DNA of 64,000 nt. Origin: Apiotrichum sp. Y4204 (taxonomy: Eukaryota > Basidiomycota > Tremellomycetes > Trichosporonales > Trichosporonaceae). The notes under the pieces are model-generated. The model was not told the DNA's origin. It saw only the letters and a list, made by a program, of their open reading frames with translations, and did not search any database. This document shows, one piece after another, positions 22,827 to 34,230 of this stretch. Position 1 is the stretch's first letter, and every line of letters starts with the position of its first letter. Location of the stretch: positions 1 to 64,000 of the forward strand of contig JAMYHL010000052.1 of assembly GCA_025531455.1 (NCBI GenBank), read 5' to 3'. Made by a program: the position numbers and the translations under genes.

Positions 22827-24282
22827 ATGTTCCGCCTTGGCCTCCGCCTCCAGCTTCTCCAGCTGCTCGCCCTCCTCGCCCTCCTGGCAGGCAGCACCGC
22901 CTGCAAGACGGGCAAGCGCGGCCTGGCGTGGCCGCACGAGCTCAACCGCGGCGTGCCGTTCGACGCGTTTCCCCCCAAGCAAATGACGGCGTACTACACA
23001 TGGACACCCGAGCCGGTACGCGGCGCGCCGTTCCCGTTCGTCCCCATGCTGTGGGGGTGCGACGACGCGACTGTGAGGAACTTTACCGCCGCGCTTGACC
23101 GCAACTTTGCAATCGACAGCTACAAACCGCCCCTGACAAAGGACAAGGCCATCCTCGCCTTCTCCGAACCAGGGCTCCAGAGCCAGAGTAACTGCACCCC
23201 GGCACAGGCGGCGAAAGTCTGGATGGACCATATCGAGCCGCTCAAAAAGCGCGGGTACCGCCTCGGCACGCCCGCCGTCACCATCAGCGAGAGCGGGCAC
23301 GCGTGGCTCCTTGAGTGGTTTGTGCAGTGCACGGCGTGCCACCCCGACTTCCTCGCTATCCACTGGGTGAGTCTGGAGAGGGATTTTGCTGATGGCAGTA
23401 TGGCACCAGCTTTGACGACCTCCAGGAAAAGCTCAATGGATACCACGATGCTTTCAAGATGCCCATCTGGCTGACTGGTGAGTGGCGGCAGTGTGAGGGG
23501 ATCAGAGTCAACATGGAAAATCCCGAATGAAGAGGAGAGTGCAACGAGACGACTGAAACTGAAACTCTGTCCCAACGCGTGACGGGCTGCATCAAGACCT
23601 GCCCATCCGCAGGTCACCCGGCCCGCCGGTGTCAGTAGCTCACTAGCCTTCCGGCGATCACACCCATAACACCGGGTCACGATCCATAGATCCAAATGAT
23701 TTCCCGACGCCCGACACCCGCAGACCACATCTAATGCCAGAATTCGCTGCGCAGCGCTTCACCAACGAGGAGCATGCGCCGGACCCGACCGCGCGCCAGC
23801 CGTCGTTGTTGGAAGTCACGAGCATTCTCAACCAGTCGATGAACTGGCTCGACTCGACTGACTGGATCGAGCGCTATTTCTGGTATGGCGCCATGTATGA
23901 TATGGTGAGTGAGAGACGGTGGATGGGTGAAGTGCGAGTAGGCTGGGATTGGATTGCTGGGAAGCTGGGATGTGCGGGCTGGTCACTCGTATCGGCTAGG
24001 CTGTCACATGTCGTAGGCATCCTGAGCTTTTGAGCTTCTCGCCACGTCTGGTGCTTCCTGCGCCCAACAAGAATCAGCCCTGGCGCCAAGACCGCTGCTA
24101 ACACACAGCAAACCCTCAATCCGTTCAACTCGCTCTTCAATGCGGACAACCGCACCGGCAAGCTCAACGCGCTCGGCGAGCTGTACGTCAAGGAGGGGTG
24201 CAACAGCGGGGCGGGGCGGGTATCTGGCCTCAATGCGGGCATGTTTGTCGCGACGGTGCTGGCGCTGCTGTTTGTTGTCTGA
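22827..24282 (+). CDS. Secreted GH128 (Asl1-like) glycoside hydrolase, probable GPI anchor
   Basis: GH128 enzymes cleave beta-1,3-glucan and in fungi often act at the cell wall. Four exons (22827-23366, 23399-23477, 23741-23904, 24109-24282) give 318 residues. A signal peptide covers about residues 1-25. The mature protein opens with KRGLAWP, then YYTWTPEP, FVPMLWG and the acid/base motif AFSEPG (Glu114). Next come GTPAVTISESGHAWLLEWF and DFLAIHWYG, and the nucleophile motif IWLTEFA (Glu207), whose Glu codon is split by intron 2. The C-terminus is a hydrophobic segment (about 300-318) after a small-residue stretch, suiting GPI anchoring. In the acid/base motif Ser replaces the Asn that usually precedes Glu, so activity may be altered. 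Introns are 32, 263 and 204 nt. Confidence 0.88.
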
Positions 24283-24666
24283 GTACGGCTGTAGAGTGAC
24301 CAAGATCAGAGGTGAATAGTGAGAGTGTAGCGAGCAGTTCGTAGTACTGCGTGAGTAAAGTAAAGTATCTCAAGCTAGATAGATGTCTCCCGCAGCTGTA
24401 CGACGAGACCGTGATGATGAATGACCTTTAGACTATGTATGACTGTGGCTGTCGACTGCGCGTTTTGATCCCTGTCACCGGGGCATACAACTCGTAAACT
24501 CGTGAACTTGGGCCGTGCGATGAACGGCCTGTCATTTCCAACTCTTGTCCGTTGTCCGTGTATCGGATCTCGTCCCACCTTGGATGTCAGGCTGGGACCA
24601 CAGGGCCAAAGCCCGATCGCCCTGGCAGGCCGACCGCAGCTTAATCGCTGCCCATCCCGCCTAGGC
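24283..24666. other. Convergent 3' spacer between GH128 and HUA1 genes
   Basis: 384 bp between two facing stop codons. No gene seen; it should hold both 3' UTRs. Confidence 0.6.
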
Positions 24667-25762
24667 CTAGAACACGCGCCCGAGGCCGCGGCACTGGGGA
24701 CACTGGCGCTCGTCGAAGATGAGGAAGTTGAAGCTCATCTCCGTGCCGCTCCCACTACAGCGCTGGCACAGTCTGCGTGTCAGTCCCGCACATTACAATT
24801 CCACGCTGTACTTACCGTCCACCGATACGCGGGTCACCCGGCTGGACGTACAGCGCATTCGGCGGCGCGGGCGCACCATACTGCGCATACTGGATATTGG
24901 GCGGGCGGTGGTACTGCTGCGGCGACGGCGCATACTGCTGTGGAGAGGGGTACTGCCCCGGCGGCGCGGGCGAGTGAGGACCCGCAGACTGGCGGGCAGG
25001 CAGGGGCCGCTGGAAGTTTGTCGCCTCGGTAGTGGACGAGTTTGCGCCGGGCCGCGGCGCTATCGCGTACGAGTGCGCAAGCGCAGAGTTGAATGCCTTG
25101 CCGTACTTTCTCCAATCGCTCGTGCACGGATTGCTCGGGTCCGCGTACTTGTACCCTGTGTTCCCGCATTTGGAGCAGTAGTGGCCCTTGGGGTACACGA
25201 GGAGCTGGCCGCCACGAAGGAGCGGGCGGCCCGGAACAGGCGTCTCGGTCGGGGTGCGGTCTTCGGGTGCGCCGGTCTGTAGGGGCGGCGGGCGCGGCGG
25301 GCCCGCCGTCGGATGCTGGTAGTGCGAGCCGTTGGGATGCTGTGGTGGTGGTGGGGGACGGGACATCTGGCCGGGATACGACTGCCACCCGGGACGCGGC
25401 GGCGGTCCAGAAGGCGGCGGTCCAGAAGGGGAGGGGTATCGCTGTCCGTATCCGACGCCGACGCCGGGAACGACTTCGCCGCCAGTCGGGGTGTACTGCA
25501 TCGGCCGGGATACGCGGTCAGGCATGGGAGGCGGGCCCGAAAAGTCCATACGCGCCGGGCCGGCCGCGACCCGCAGATCGTTGTTCGAGACCGCGGCAGC
25601 GTACGGCGGCGGCGCTTCCTCTGGTATCGCGACGTCGAGCGAGTCGCGCCGCTGACGCTCGGCCGGTGGTCCGGGGGCGGTCGCGCTGCTTGGCGTGCTG
25701 GAGCTGGGTCCGTTCGCGCCCTCCGCGCCTCTTGTCCCTGCCGTATCGTTCGCTGTCGCCAT
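24667..25762 (-). CDS. HUA1: Hua1-like zinc-finger protein
   Basis: Hua1 is a cytoplasmic protein linked in yeast to endocytosis and to the Rsp5 ubiquitin-ligase network. Two exons (25762-24816 and 24772-24667) give 350 residues. The N-terminal half is Pro/Gly-rich and carries a PPPY motif at residues 51-54, a ligand for WW domains of Rsp5-type ligases. The conserved core GRPLLRGGQLLVYPKGHYC starts at about residue 178 and leads into a CxxC pair (Cys196, Cys199) and NTGYK. The second exon supplies the distal module with CQRC (318-321) and CPQC (340-343) and ends LGRVF. The 43-nt intron has GTAAGT and CTGAC signals; leaving it unspliced would lose the second zinc module. The start at 25762 was chosen because the upstream frame lacks family similarity. 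Confidence 0.85.
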
Positions 25763-26172
25763 AATGAGCGGGAGTGGGAATAGAGGAGTGTGTGCTAGTA
25801 AAAGAGTGGAAGAGTTGTGAATAAGGGTTTGCCTTGCATGTCTTGTGAGATGCAGATGGTCGGGTGGCACGAACATGTCCAGGACCTCTCTGGTTGCTGG
25901 CTCCGATGACGCAGGCACAGGGGACCAGCCCACACTTTTTGCATCCAGGGGCGGTGCTGCCTTTCATACCTCGCAAATCACACATACCATCTCACGTCTC
26001 GAGTATCTCGAGTACTATCTCCGTCCCCGATCCTCAACGTCCGAGGCGACTGCGTGCCCTTGGCAGCATAACCCCGAGCTCAGGCGAGGCTGACAGGCCC
26101 CCTGATCGGCCCCCGGGGCGCCGAGTGCCGGAGCGGGTGGCGATTATGTGATTACAAACAGTGTCAAGGCTC
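25763..26172. other. Spacer between HUA1 start and tRNA-Leu terminator
   Basis: About 410 bp that should contain the HUA1 promoter (minus strand). No gene seen. Confidence 0.5.
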
Positions 26173-26177
26173 AAAAA
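26173..26177 (-). terminator. RNA polymerase III terminator of tRNA-Leu
   Basis: A run of five T on the minus strand, 28 bases after the last base of the tRNA, is the expected Pol III stop signal. Confidence 0.6.
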
Positions 26178-26205
26178 GATCGGCTGGAGGAACTGAATCC
26201 TCGTT

Positions 26206-26293
26206 TGACGAGAGTGGGATTCGAACCCACGTCCGAAGACTGCGGAAGGGATAAACCTTAACACAGCGCCTTAGACCGCTCGGCCATCTCGCC
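26206..26293 (-). tRNA. tRNA-Leu(AAG) with a 10-nt intron
   Basis: The minus strand folds as a tRNA. The acceptor stem pairs GGCGAGA with TCTCGTC, followed by discriminator A. The D arm is GCCGAGCGGTCTAAGGC. The anticodon stem pairs CTGTG with CGCAG around a loop starting TTAAGG, so the anticodon is AAG. The T arm is GTGGG-TTCGAAT-CCCAC. The loop is ten bases too long, and the extra TTTATCCCTT fits an intron just 3' of the anticodon. The variable arm is about 9 nt, somewhat short for tRNA-Leu. Internal A- and B-box promoters are recognisable in the D and T arms. Confidence 0.9.
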
Positions 26294-29200
26294 GTTGACA
26301 AATTTTGAAAACCTTGGCTGTCCGCTAGGCGTACTGTTCAGAAACTCGGACGGAGAACGAGGTTGCCAGTCCGTACGTACGGACCGAGAATGGGATGTGA
26401 AGTGCACACTGCCCCCAGATTACTTGAGTCTCGGGATCACGGGTTGAGAATGCTCAAGACGCTCGGAGGTGGCCGTTAGCAAGATAGATGTCTTTCCGCT
26501 GTGGAGGAACAAGTAACTGGAACTAAGCTCACATCTGTCGGTTGCCAGGACATCCTCGGAGCGCAGCAATTCTCGGCGAGTGTGAGATCCTCGGCGGTGC
26601 CTTTGAAGTCTCGTTATCAATGATATGCTCTGGACTATGCAACGCAGCGCCGTGTCTGTACTGTCGTTCAATTTGTCCTGCATCCATACCATCTGGCCCC
26701 TACGGGCTGTACCATGACCCGGCATCAGTATACCGTACTCCGTCTAATGCGAGATGAATGTGCATCTGTTTGGAACGCGGTGTGCCACCACGTTCAGCGA
26801 GCTCTGAACAGGCGACCCAGGCTGTGTGCGGCTACAGATTCCCGATCCTCCGTGCCCTTGTTGCTGAGAACAGAGGAGCAGCGACCACTACCAATCCACG
26901 CTCGTCTTTCCCCTGTGTGACAGTGGATGTAGCTGTTGAACCCCGCCGATATCCGCACCATGGCAGCCCACACCGCGGAAGATGGCCAGCCTCGTCAGTG
27001 TCGCCTACTGTACCCCTTCAGCGAGGCGGTCAACCAGTTATCTCGGCCGCCAAGGCCATTCCCTATGACGAGCGGTGTATTCAGCTTCTTCTAGAGTCCG
27101 GGTATTGCTACATGCGCGGCATTGCACTCACGCATCGACCGCAGGCCAACTCGCCAGCCAACAAGCACCGGGCATAAGCCCTATCGGACCGCCGGCACGG
27201 ACCGTGGAGGGTGGAGGCTCGGCAAGTCGGCAAACCCCCAGACCGAGAATGTAAATGTACACCGAGGCACCGAGCTCCGAGCTCCAACCTCCAGGCTCCG
27301 AGATACCGCGGCCGTGCTCCGGCTGGAATCTGTGGGAACTGGGAACGGATGGGGACATACGTCACGGGATCATGGTCCAGATCCGCTGCTCGATCTTCGA
27401 TCTTCGAGTTCTCCCTTGACGACACGCGATGCGGACTGGAGGCAGTAGGCGCGCTTGGCGAGGTACCGGGCCGAAGACGGATGTCCGCTATCCTAGCTGG
27501 GGCCATTCGCGACGATCTCGATGATGGCGACGACGATCGAGATGATCGTGCTCGTCAGTTCTGGTCCCATCTGGCCCGACGTGTTGTCGACGTGGCTAGC
27601 GATGTGTTGTAGTGTTTGATGGCGCCGAGCGCTTGAGACGAATCACCGTCACATCAGCGGACGCCGCTTCGCTGCAGTCAGCGCTTATCGCGAAGCGATG
27701 TGGGGATGATGGGCCGATTATCGATAAATCTGGGGCAGGATGTCGTGGCGCACGCGTGGTCCCCATTCCGCGACAACGGAGAACGGAGGACGGAGCAGGC
27801 CGGCTCGCACCATCCCAAACCCCACTGAGAGCAGCAGCGGCGTCCGCCGCCTGCATACATGCGAGCAAGTCAGCCAACGAGGGATCGAGGGACCCGAATG
27901 CGAAAGGGATGTTGGCCAACGTCGGTCGTCGCCATGACCGCGGAATGCCACTGAATCCCTGATAGCCCTGATGATAGGGAGGTCGCGGCCCAGATGTTCG
28001 AAATAGCGTGACTATCGACCCATCGAGGTCAATGGCTCGATCATGGTGTCATGGCTTGGAAGTTGAAGGATCAAAGGATGATGAATCGTCGACCGGCCTT
28101 GGGTCTCTATCAGTAGTCGATGCATCAGTGTTCAGTGTCCGATGCGCAGTGTCCAGTGGCAGCAACGGAGGCGGCCCGTTGACAGTGGTTGACTACCATT
28201 CCAGTGTGTGGCGGTGGCATGGTGCACGCGACTGAGCATCTGCGCTGAGAGGGCCGAGAGTGAGCAGCAGTTCATCGAGCGACGAGCGATCAGTGGCCCC
28301 ACCCGATCGAACGGCGCGCTCGTGGCGGTCTCACCAGCCATGCAGCCGGGCAGCCATGCCACTCACCTCCCGTCACCCCACTCACACAGCCAAGAGGCGC
28401 CACTGCCCGCAATCGACCACAACGGCCGCACCCGGACTCATGGTGGAGTCACGATGCAGAATGAAGTTCAAAAAGTCAATGAGCGGGGAAGCGGGGGACG
28501 GGCGTGCATACTCAAAGTGAGCTTTTATGTATTCTGCCCAGTGATGCTTGTGTGTGAGCTATCTCCGGTCGGAGGTGGACGACATAGTGCCACAGAGCCA
28601 CACACGGCATTCATTTGTGCCCCGGCGCGCGGCGCGCTCCATTCCGGCCGTGCTGCGCTCTATTCCTAACATCCTCCCCCAGAGATGTATCTAAGCGATC
28701 TGGCCGAGCGCGCCGAGCGTATCCACGATAAGCCACGCGCGACGTGTCATCTCTATATCTCTATTATCGGCAGCAGCGTAGTGCCATGCGTGCCACACAA
28801 GACAGCCAGGCAGCCAACGCGGTGTGTGTAGATAGCGCGAGTGCATTTTTCTTTGTGGATGAGGAACAACCCCATCAAGAGGGCCTAGAGGGGCTAGAGA
28901 GAGGGAGTGGGCAGCTTGTGGGACATGGGCTGGGAAAACAGGGCTCGTCTTGGGGCGAGGCGGCGGGGACCGCCGCTCGATGACTGGGTGTACGGGTGTG
29001 CCTTTGGTCACTGGCTGGGGGGAATTCACAGGGAAAAAGGGGTCCAGAGTGGACTGTCCGGTCCGCTCGCCTCTTTCTTGCCTTTCGGTCGTTTATCGTC
29101 CCACCGAAAACGGAGAGGTTATTCGAAAATATTACCAGTCCTAATCCATAGCGAGTTAAATCTCGGGGTCCTGTTTTGTGATTGAATCCTAATGGCATAT

Positions 29201-29866
29201 AGAAACCCGACCGGCCTCCACCTTCGGTAATGGCTACTATGTCATCCCACAGCCAGAAAAAACAGAGAAGGTGGAAGTCGCCGTCCGTTGGGGACCTCCA
29301 CTTTATTTGTGGGGGGGAGCAGACCGCGGGCGCTTGCCCTTTGCAGCCCCATTGTGAGAGCGAGGCTGCCATAGCGAATTGCGAAAACAATGCGACGACG
29401 GCTCGACGGCCGCGCGGGCTTGCACCGGTGGCACCGTGGCATGTCCTCGATGAACCCTCACGGCCCTCACAGGCCCCTCAGATCCTCAGCTGCGCGACGC
29501 GGCATTGGGCACGGAACGTCTCCCGTGCCCCGGCTCTGGGCGGCTTGACTATGATCGGGCGAGGATCAGTGAGAGGCCAGAGGCCAGAGACCACACGGAC
29601 CATGGGCCACGGCAACGAACGACCCCACAGCCCATGCCATCGTCGTCGCCAGGTGGTGGTGCAGCCCACTGGGGATTTCCTTTATATATCGCAACACGTC
29701 GTCTTTCTCTTCTTCTTCTTCTTTAGCTCTCTGTAGCTTTAGTGAATAGAACCGTCAACGTCCAACCCCTCGCGGGTCCCCCACCCCTCCGTCCCTCCTC
29801 ATCCTCATCTCCGCAACCCCGCACGTCCTCTCTCCTGCCCACCTGTATCTCCAGCCAACAACAACA
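26294..29866. other. 3.6 kb region without a recognisable gene
   Basis: No frame shows a domain or coherent splicing. It separates the tRNA from the ATP-citrate lyase promoter. Its last 200 bp hold a TATA-like box and a CT-rich stretch assigned to that promoter. Confidence 0.55.
29683..29689 (+). promoter_or_regulatory. TATA-like box upstream of ATP-citrate lyase
   Basis: TATATAT occurs 357 bp before the start codon, followed within 15-40 bp by a TCTTCTTCTTC pyrimidine tract. That arrangement fits a core promoter with transcription starting near 29710-29750. Inferred from position only. Confidence 0.4.
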
Positions 29867-30000
29867 GTGAGTCCACCCTGGAGCCGTCGGCCAAACCACC
29901 AGCAGTGGCCCCGACGCCAGCCATTGCCGCCGGTACCCCGCATACATCATGCCCCGTCTCATCACGAGATGGTTCCCCCGCTCGTACTGACTGTCTGCAG
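29867..30000 (+). other. Probable 5' UTR intron of ATP-citrate lyase
   Basis: GTGAGT at 29867 and CTGACTGTCTGCAG ending at 30000 form a well-matched donor, branch and acceptor in the leader, 39 bp before the start codon. A second intron follows just inside the coding sequence. Confidence 0.5.
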
Positions 30001-30039
30001 CCCTCTACATTCCTTATCGATAAGTTTTAATCAGCAAAC

Positions 30040-33000
30040 ATGTCTACCAAGGGTGAGTTCTGGGCAGGATGACCTGGCCGCGGTGTGAGAGCTCGCGGCT
30101 GGTGATTGTCTTTTGGCTCGATGTCGGCCGTACGGTAGCTGACCACGTTTCGCTTTCTCTGTCCTCGCCGATATCTCATTTCCCGCCTTCTTGTATTGCC
30201 TGCTTGTGACTGTGCGCTCCTCGCCCCCACGTTGATGCCCACTCGCCCTACGATCTGTGCAATATCCCACGTCTTCTGCGACCACCTCAATCACCTCTAC
30301 CTGACTCTCCCACTCTCTTGACCGCCTGCGCTGTTTCATCTCTATTGTCTCCCTACAGCCATCCACGAGTACGACGCCAAGCGCTGCGTCGACTACTGGC
30401 TCACTCGTTCGCCTACCCCTATCCCCACCAAGACCGAGTCGACTGCCGCCCCTGTGCGCGTCGCCCAGGTTCAGTGGGACGAGGACGCCAACCAGCTCGC
30501 TCCCGTTATCAAGCCCGGCCACGGCCTCCCCGAGTGGGTCTTCAGCGAGAAGCTCGTCGGCAAGCCCGACCAGCTCATCAAGCGCCGTGGAAAGGCCGGC
30601 CTCCTCTGCCTCAACAAGGGCTGGGAGGAGACTGGCGCCTGGATCGCCGAGCGCGCAGGCAAGCCCGTGACCGTCGAGTCCACCACCGGCACCCTCCGCA
30701 CCTTCATTGTCGAGCCCTTCCTCCCCCACGAGCAGCACACCGAGTACTACGTCTGCATCAGCTCGGTCCGTGATGGCGACTGGATCTACTTCACCCACGA
30801 GGGTGGTGTTGACGTCGGAGACGTCGACGCCAAGGCTCTCAAGGTCCTGGTTCCCGTCAACAAGCCCTTCCCCTCGCGCGACGAGCTCATCAAGGCTCTC
30901 CTTCCCAACGTTCCCGAGAACAAGAAGGATGTTCTCGCCGACTTCATCATCCGTCTCTACGGTGTTTACGTCGACCTCCACTTTGCCTACCTCGAGATCA
31001 ACCCGCTGATCTGCCTCGACCCCGTCGACGGCAAGCCCGCCGAGATCCACTACCTCGACATGGCTGCCAAGCTTGACCAGACCGCCGACTTCCTCTGTGG
31101 TCCCAAGTGGGCTATCGCCCGTGACAACTCGGCTCCCGGCGCCACCAGTGGCATCAAGGCCGACCGCGGACCTCCCATGGTCTGGCCCGCCCCCTTCGGC
31201 CGTGACCTCACCAAGGAGGAGGCCTACATCCAGAAGCTCGACGCCTCCACTGGTGCCTCGCTCAAGCTCACCGTCCTCAACCAGAACGGCTCTGTCTGGA
31301 CCATGGTTGCTGGAGGTGGTGCCTCGGTCGTCTACTCGGACGCCATTGCCGCCGCTGGCTTCGCCTCTGAGCTTGCCAACTACGGAGAGTACTCTGGTGC
31401 CCCCACTGAGGGCCAGACCTACGAGTACGCCCGTACCATTCTTGACCTCATGACCCGTGGAGAGCCCCTCAAGGACGGCAAGGTCCTCATCATTGGTGGT
31501 GGTGCCGCCAACTTCTCCGACGTTGCCGCCACCTTCAAGGGTATCATCCGTGCCCTCAAGGAGCACCGTGAGGGTCTCATTCGCCACAATGTCAAGATCT
31601 GGGTCCGTCGTGCTGGCCCCAACTACCAGGAGGGTCTCAAGGCCATGCGCCTTTGCGGCGAGTCGCTCGGTGTCCCCATCAAGGTTTACGGCCCCGAGGC
31701 TCCCATCACCGCCATCGTCCCCATGGCTCTCGGCCTTAACAAGGCCCAGTCGACCGGCATCTCGCGCACTGCTTCCTCGCAGGACATTGCCGCCGCCGTC
31801 GAGGCGTCGACCTCGAAGGCCAATGGCACCTCGGGCCCCGAGCAGCAGCCTGTTGGCGCCATCAACCCCGACGGCTCCCGCGAGCAGCCCGGTGACCACA
31901 TTGTCCACTTTGAGGCCTCCGAGCACCCCAACACTCGCCCTTGGTACCGCCCCTTCGACGACACCACCCGCTCGTTTGTCTTCGGTCTCCAGCCCCGTGC
32001 CATCCAGGGCATGCTCGACTTTGACTTCTCGTGTGGCCGCAAGACCCCCTCGGTCGCCGCCATGATCTACCCCTTCGGTGGTCACCACATCCAGAAGTTC
32101 TACTGGGGCACCAAGGAGACTCTCCTCCCCGTCTACACCACCGTCGCCGAGGCCATCAAGAAGCACCCCGACGTCGACGTGGTTGTCAACTTCGCCTCGT
32201 CTCGCTCGGTCTACCAGTCGACCCTCGAGATCCTCGAGTTCCCTCAGATCAAGTCTATTGGCATCATCGCTGAGGGTGTCCCCGAGCGCCACGCCCGTGA
32301 GATCCTCCACCTCGCCGTTGAGAAGAAGGTTATTATCATCGGCCCCGCCACTGTCGGTGGTATCAAGCCCGGCTGCTTCCGTATCGGTAACACCGGTGGT
32401 ATGATGGACAACCTCATCGCCTGCAAGCTCTACCGCCCCGGTTCGGTCGGCTACGTCTCCAAGTCTGGTGGTATGTCGAACGAGCTCAACAACATTCTCT
32501 CGCAGACCACCAACGGTGTCTATGAGGGTATCGCCATCGGTGGTGACCGCTACCCCGGTACCTCGTTCATTGACCACATCCTCCGTTACGAGGCCGACCC
32601 TGAGTGCAAGCTCATCCTCCTCCTCGGTGAGGTCGGTGGTACTGAGGAGTACCGCGTCATTGAGGCCGTCAAGGCCGGCAAGATCCGCAAGCCCATCGTC
32701 GCCTGGGCTATCGGTACTTGCGCCAAGATGTTCACCTCTGAGGTTCAGTTCGGCCACGCCGGTTCCATGGCCAACTCGGACATGGAGACCGCCGACGCCA
32801 AGAACCGCGCCATGCGCGCCGCTGGCTTCATCGTCCCCGACACCTTCGAAGACCTCCCCGAGGTTCTCCGCACCGTCTACGACAAGCTCGTCGAGACTGG
32901 CGCCATCGTCCCCAAGACCGACGTCGAGCCCCCTCAGATCCCCATGGACTACCAGTGGGCCACCAAGCTTGGTCTCATCCGCAAGCCCGCCGCCTTCATC

Positions 33001-33789
33001 TCGACCATCTCGGACGAGCGTGGTCAGGAGCTCATGTACGCCGGTATGCGTATCTCGGATGTCTTCAAGGAGGACATTGGTATCGGTGGTGTCATCTCGC
33101 TTCTCTGGTTCAAGCGTCGTCTCCCCGCCTACGCCTGCAAGTTCATCGAGATGGTCCTGCAGCTCACTGCCGACCACGGACCTGCCGTCTCCGGTGCCAT
33201 GAACACCATCATCACCGCTCGTGCCGGCAAGGACCTCATCTCGTCGCTTGTCGCCGGTCTCCTCACCATCGGTGACCGCTTCGGTGGTGCCCTCGACGGT
33301 GCCGCCGCCGAGTTCTCGCGCGGTGTCTCCTCGGGTCTCACCCCCCGCGAGTTTGTCGACCAGATGCGCAAGGCCAACAAGCTCATCCCCGGTATTGGCC
33401 ACAAGATCAAGTCCAAGACCAACCCCGACCTCCGTGTCGTCCTCGTCGTCGACTACGTGCGCAAGAACTTCCCCTCGCACCGCACTCTCGACTTCGCCCT
33501 CGCCGTTGAGGACGTTACGACCCAGAAGTCGAACACCCTTATCCTCAACGTCGACGGTGCCATTGCCGCTTCGTTCTGCGACCTCCTCTACGGCTGCGGC
33601 GCCTTCACCGAGGAGGAGGCCACCGACTACCTCCGCAACGGTACCCTCAACGGTCTCTTCGTTCTTGGCCGTTCCATGGGCTTCATCGGTCACTACCTCG
33701 ACCAGAAGTCGCTCAAGCAGCCCCTCTACCGCCACCCCGCCGACGACATCTTCATCTCGATGGGTGCCGGCGACCGCGTTCTCGCCTAA
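30040..33789 (+). CDS. ACL1: ATP-citrate lyase (single-chain)
   Basis: Cytosolic enzyme that converts citrate, CoA and ATP to acetyl-CoA, oxaloacetate, ADP and phosphate, feeding fatty-acid and sterol synthesis. Two exons (30040-30052 and 30359-33789) give 1147 residues. The N-terminal half is the succinyl-CoA-synthetase-like ATP-grasp and citrate-binding region, beginning AIHEYDAKR. It continues into a CoA-binding and ligase region with the phosphorylated histidine, His804, in FGHAGSM. The C-terminal part is the citrate-synthase-like domain, with [13 protein letters not shown] and PGIGHKIKS. The fused architecture is that of animals and basidiomycetes. The 306-nt intron after only 13 coding bases is far longer than most in the window, and codon use is the most biased here, suggesting strong expression. 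Confidence 0.97.
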
Positions 33790-34230
33790 GTGTATCGGAT
33801 GCCGAGAAACCACACTTCCGTACAACAACAAAACAACAAGTAGCACAGTAATTGTACATTGAGGATTAGAAGTCACGTTCCATTTCGTGTAAATAGACTG
33901 CAGTAGTATGCACCAGTAGATTCACTTTTGGGCAGAAGCATTCAGGATACAGGTCACTAGCATCCAGCTTGAGCATCCAGCTTGAGCAAATGGCCCGCAC
34001 TCAACTTGCATTCCACTTTGCTTGCCACACATGTGAGCAGCACCGCATATGAGAGCGTCATGGCTCGAAACAAGGGTCGGGTCTAGATGATGCTTCCCTT
34101 CTGGATCCTAGATGTATGCATTGAGATATCGCCCAAGGAAGCGCGCCGGGCGTCTATCTCGTGTATAAAATGCGCTTATGTATGTATGGGGTGTGCGAGT
34201 AATGTGGGGAGAGGAGGTGGGCGTCGGGTA
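33790..34230. other. Convergent 3' spacer between ACL1 and GMH1
   Basis: 441 bp between facing stop codons. It contains a 13-bp tandem duplication at 33961-33986. No gene seen. Confidence 0.6.
33961..33986. repeat. 13-bp perfect tandem duplication
   Basis: CATCCAGCTTGAG occurs twice head to tail, about 170 bp after the ACL1 stop codon, probably in its 3' UTR. Confidence 0.7.

Noticed and set aside
30031..33876. 1281-codon minus-strand open frame
   Set aside because: Exact antisense of ATP-citrate lyase; the product is a compositional mirror of the sense codons and shows no domain.
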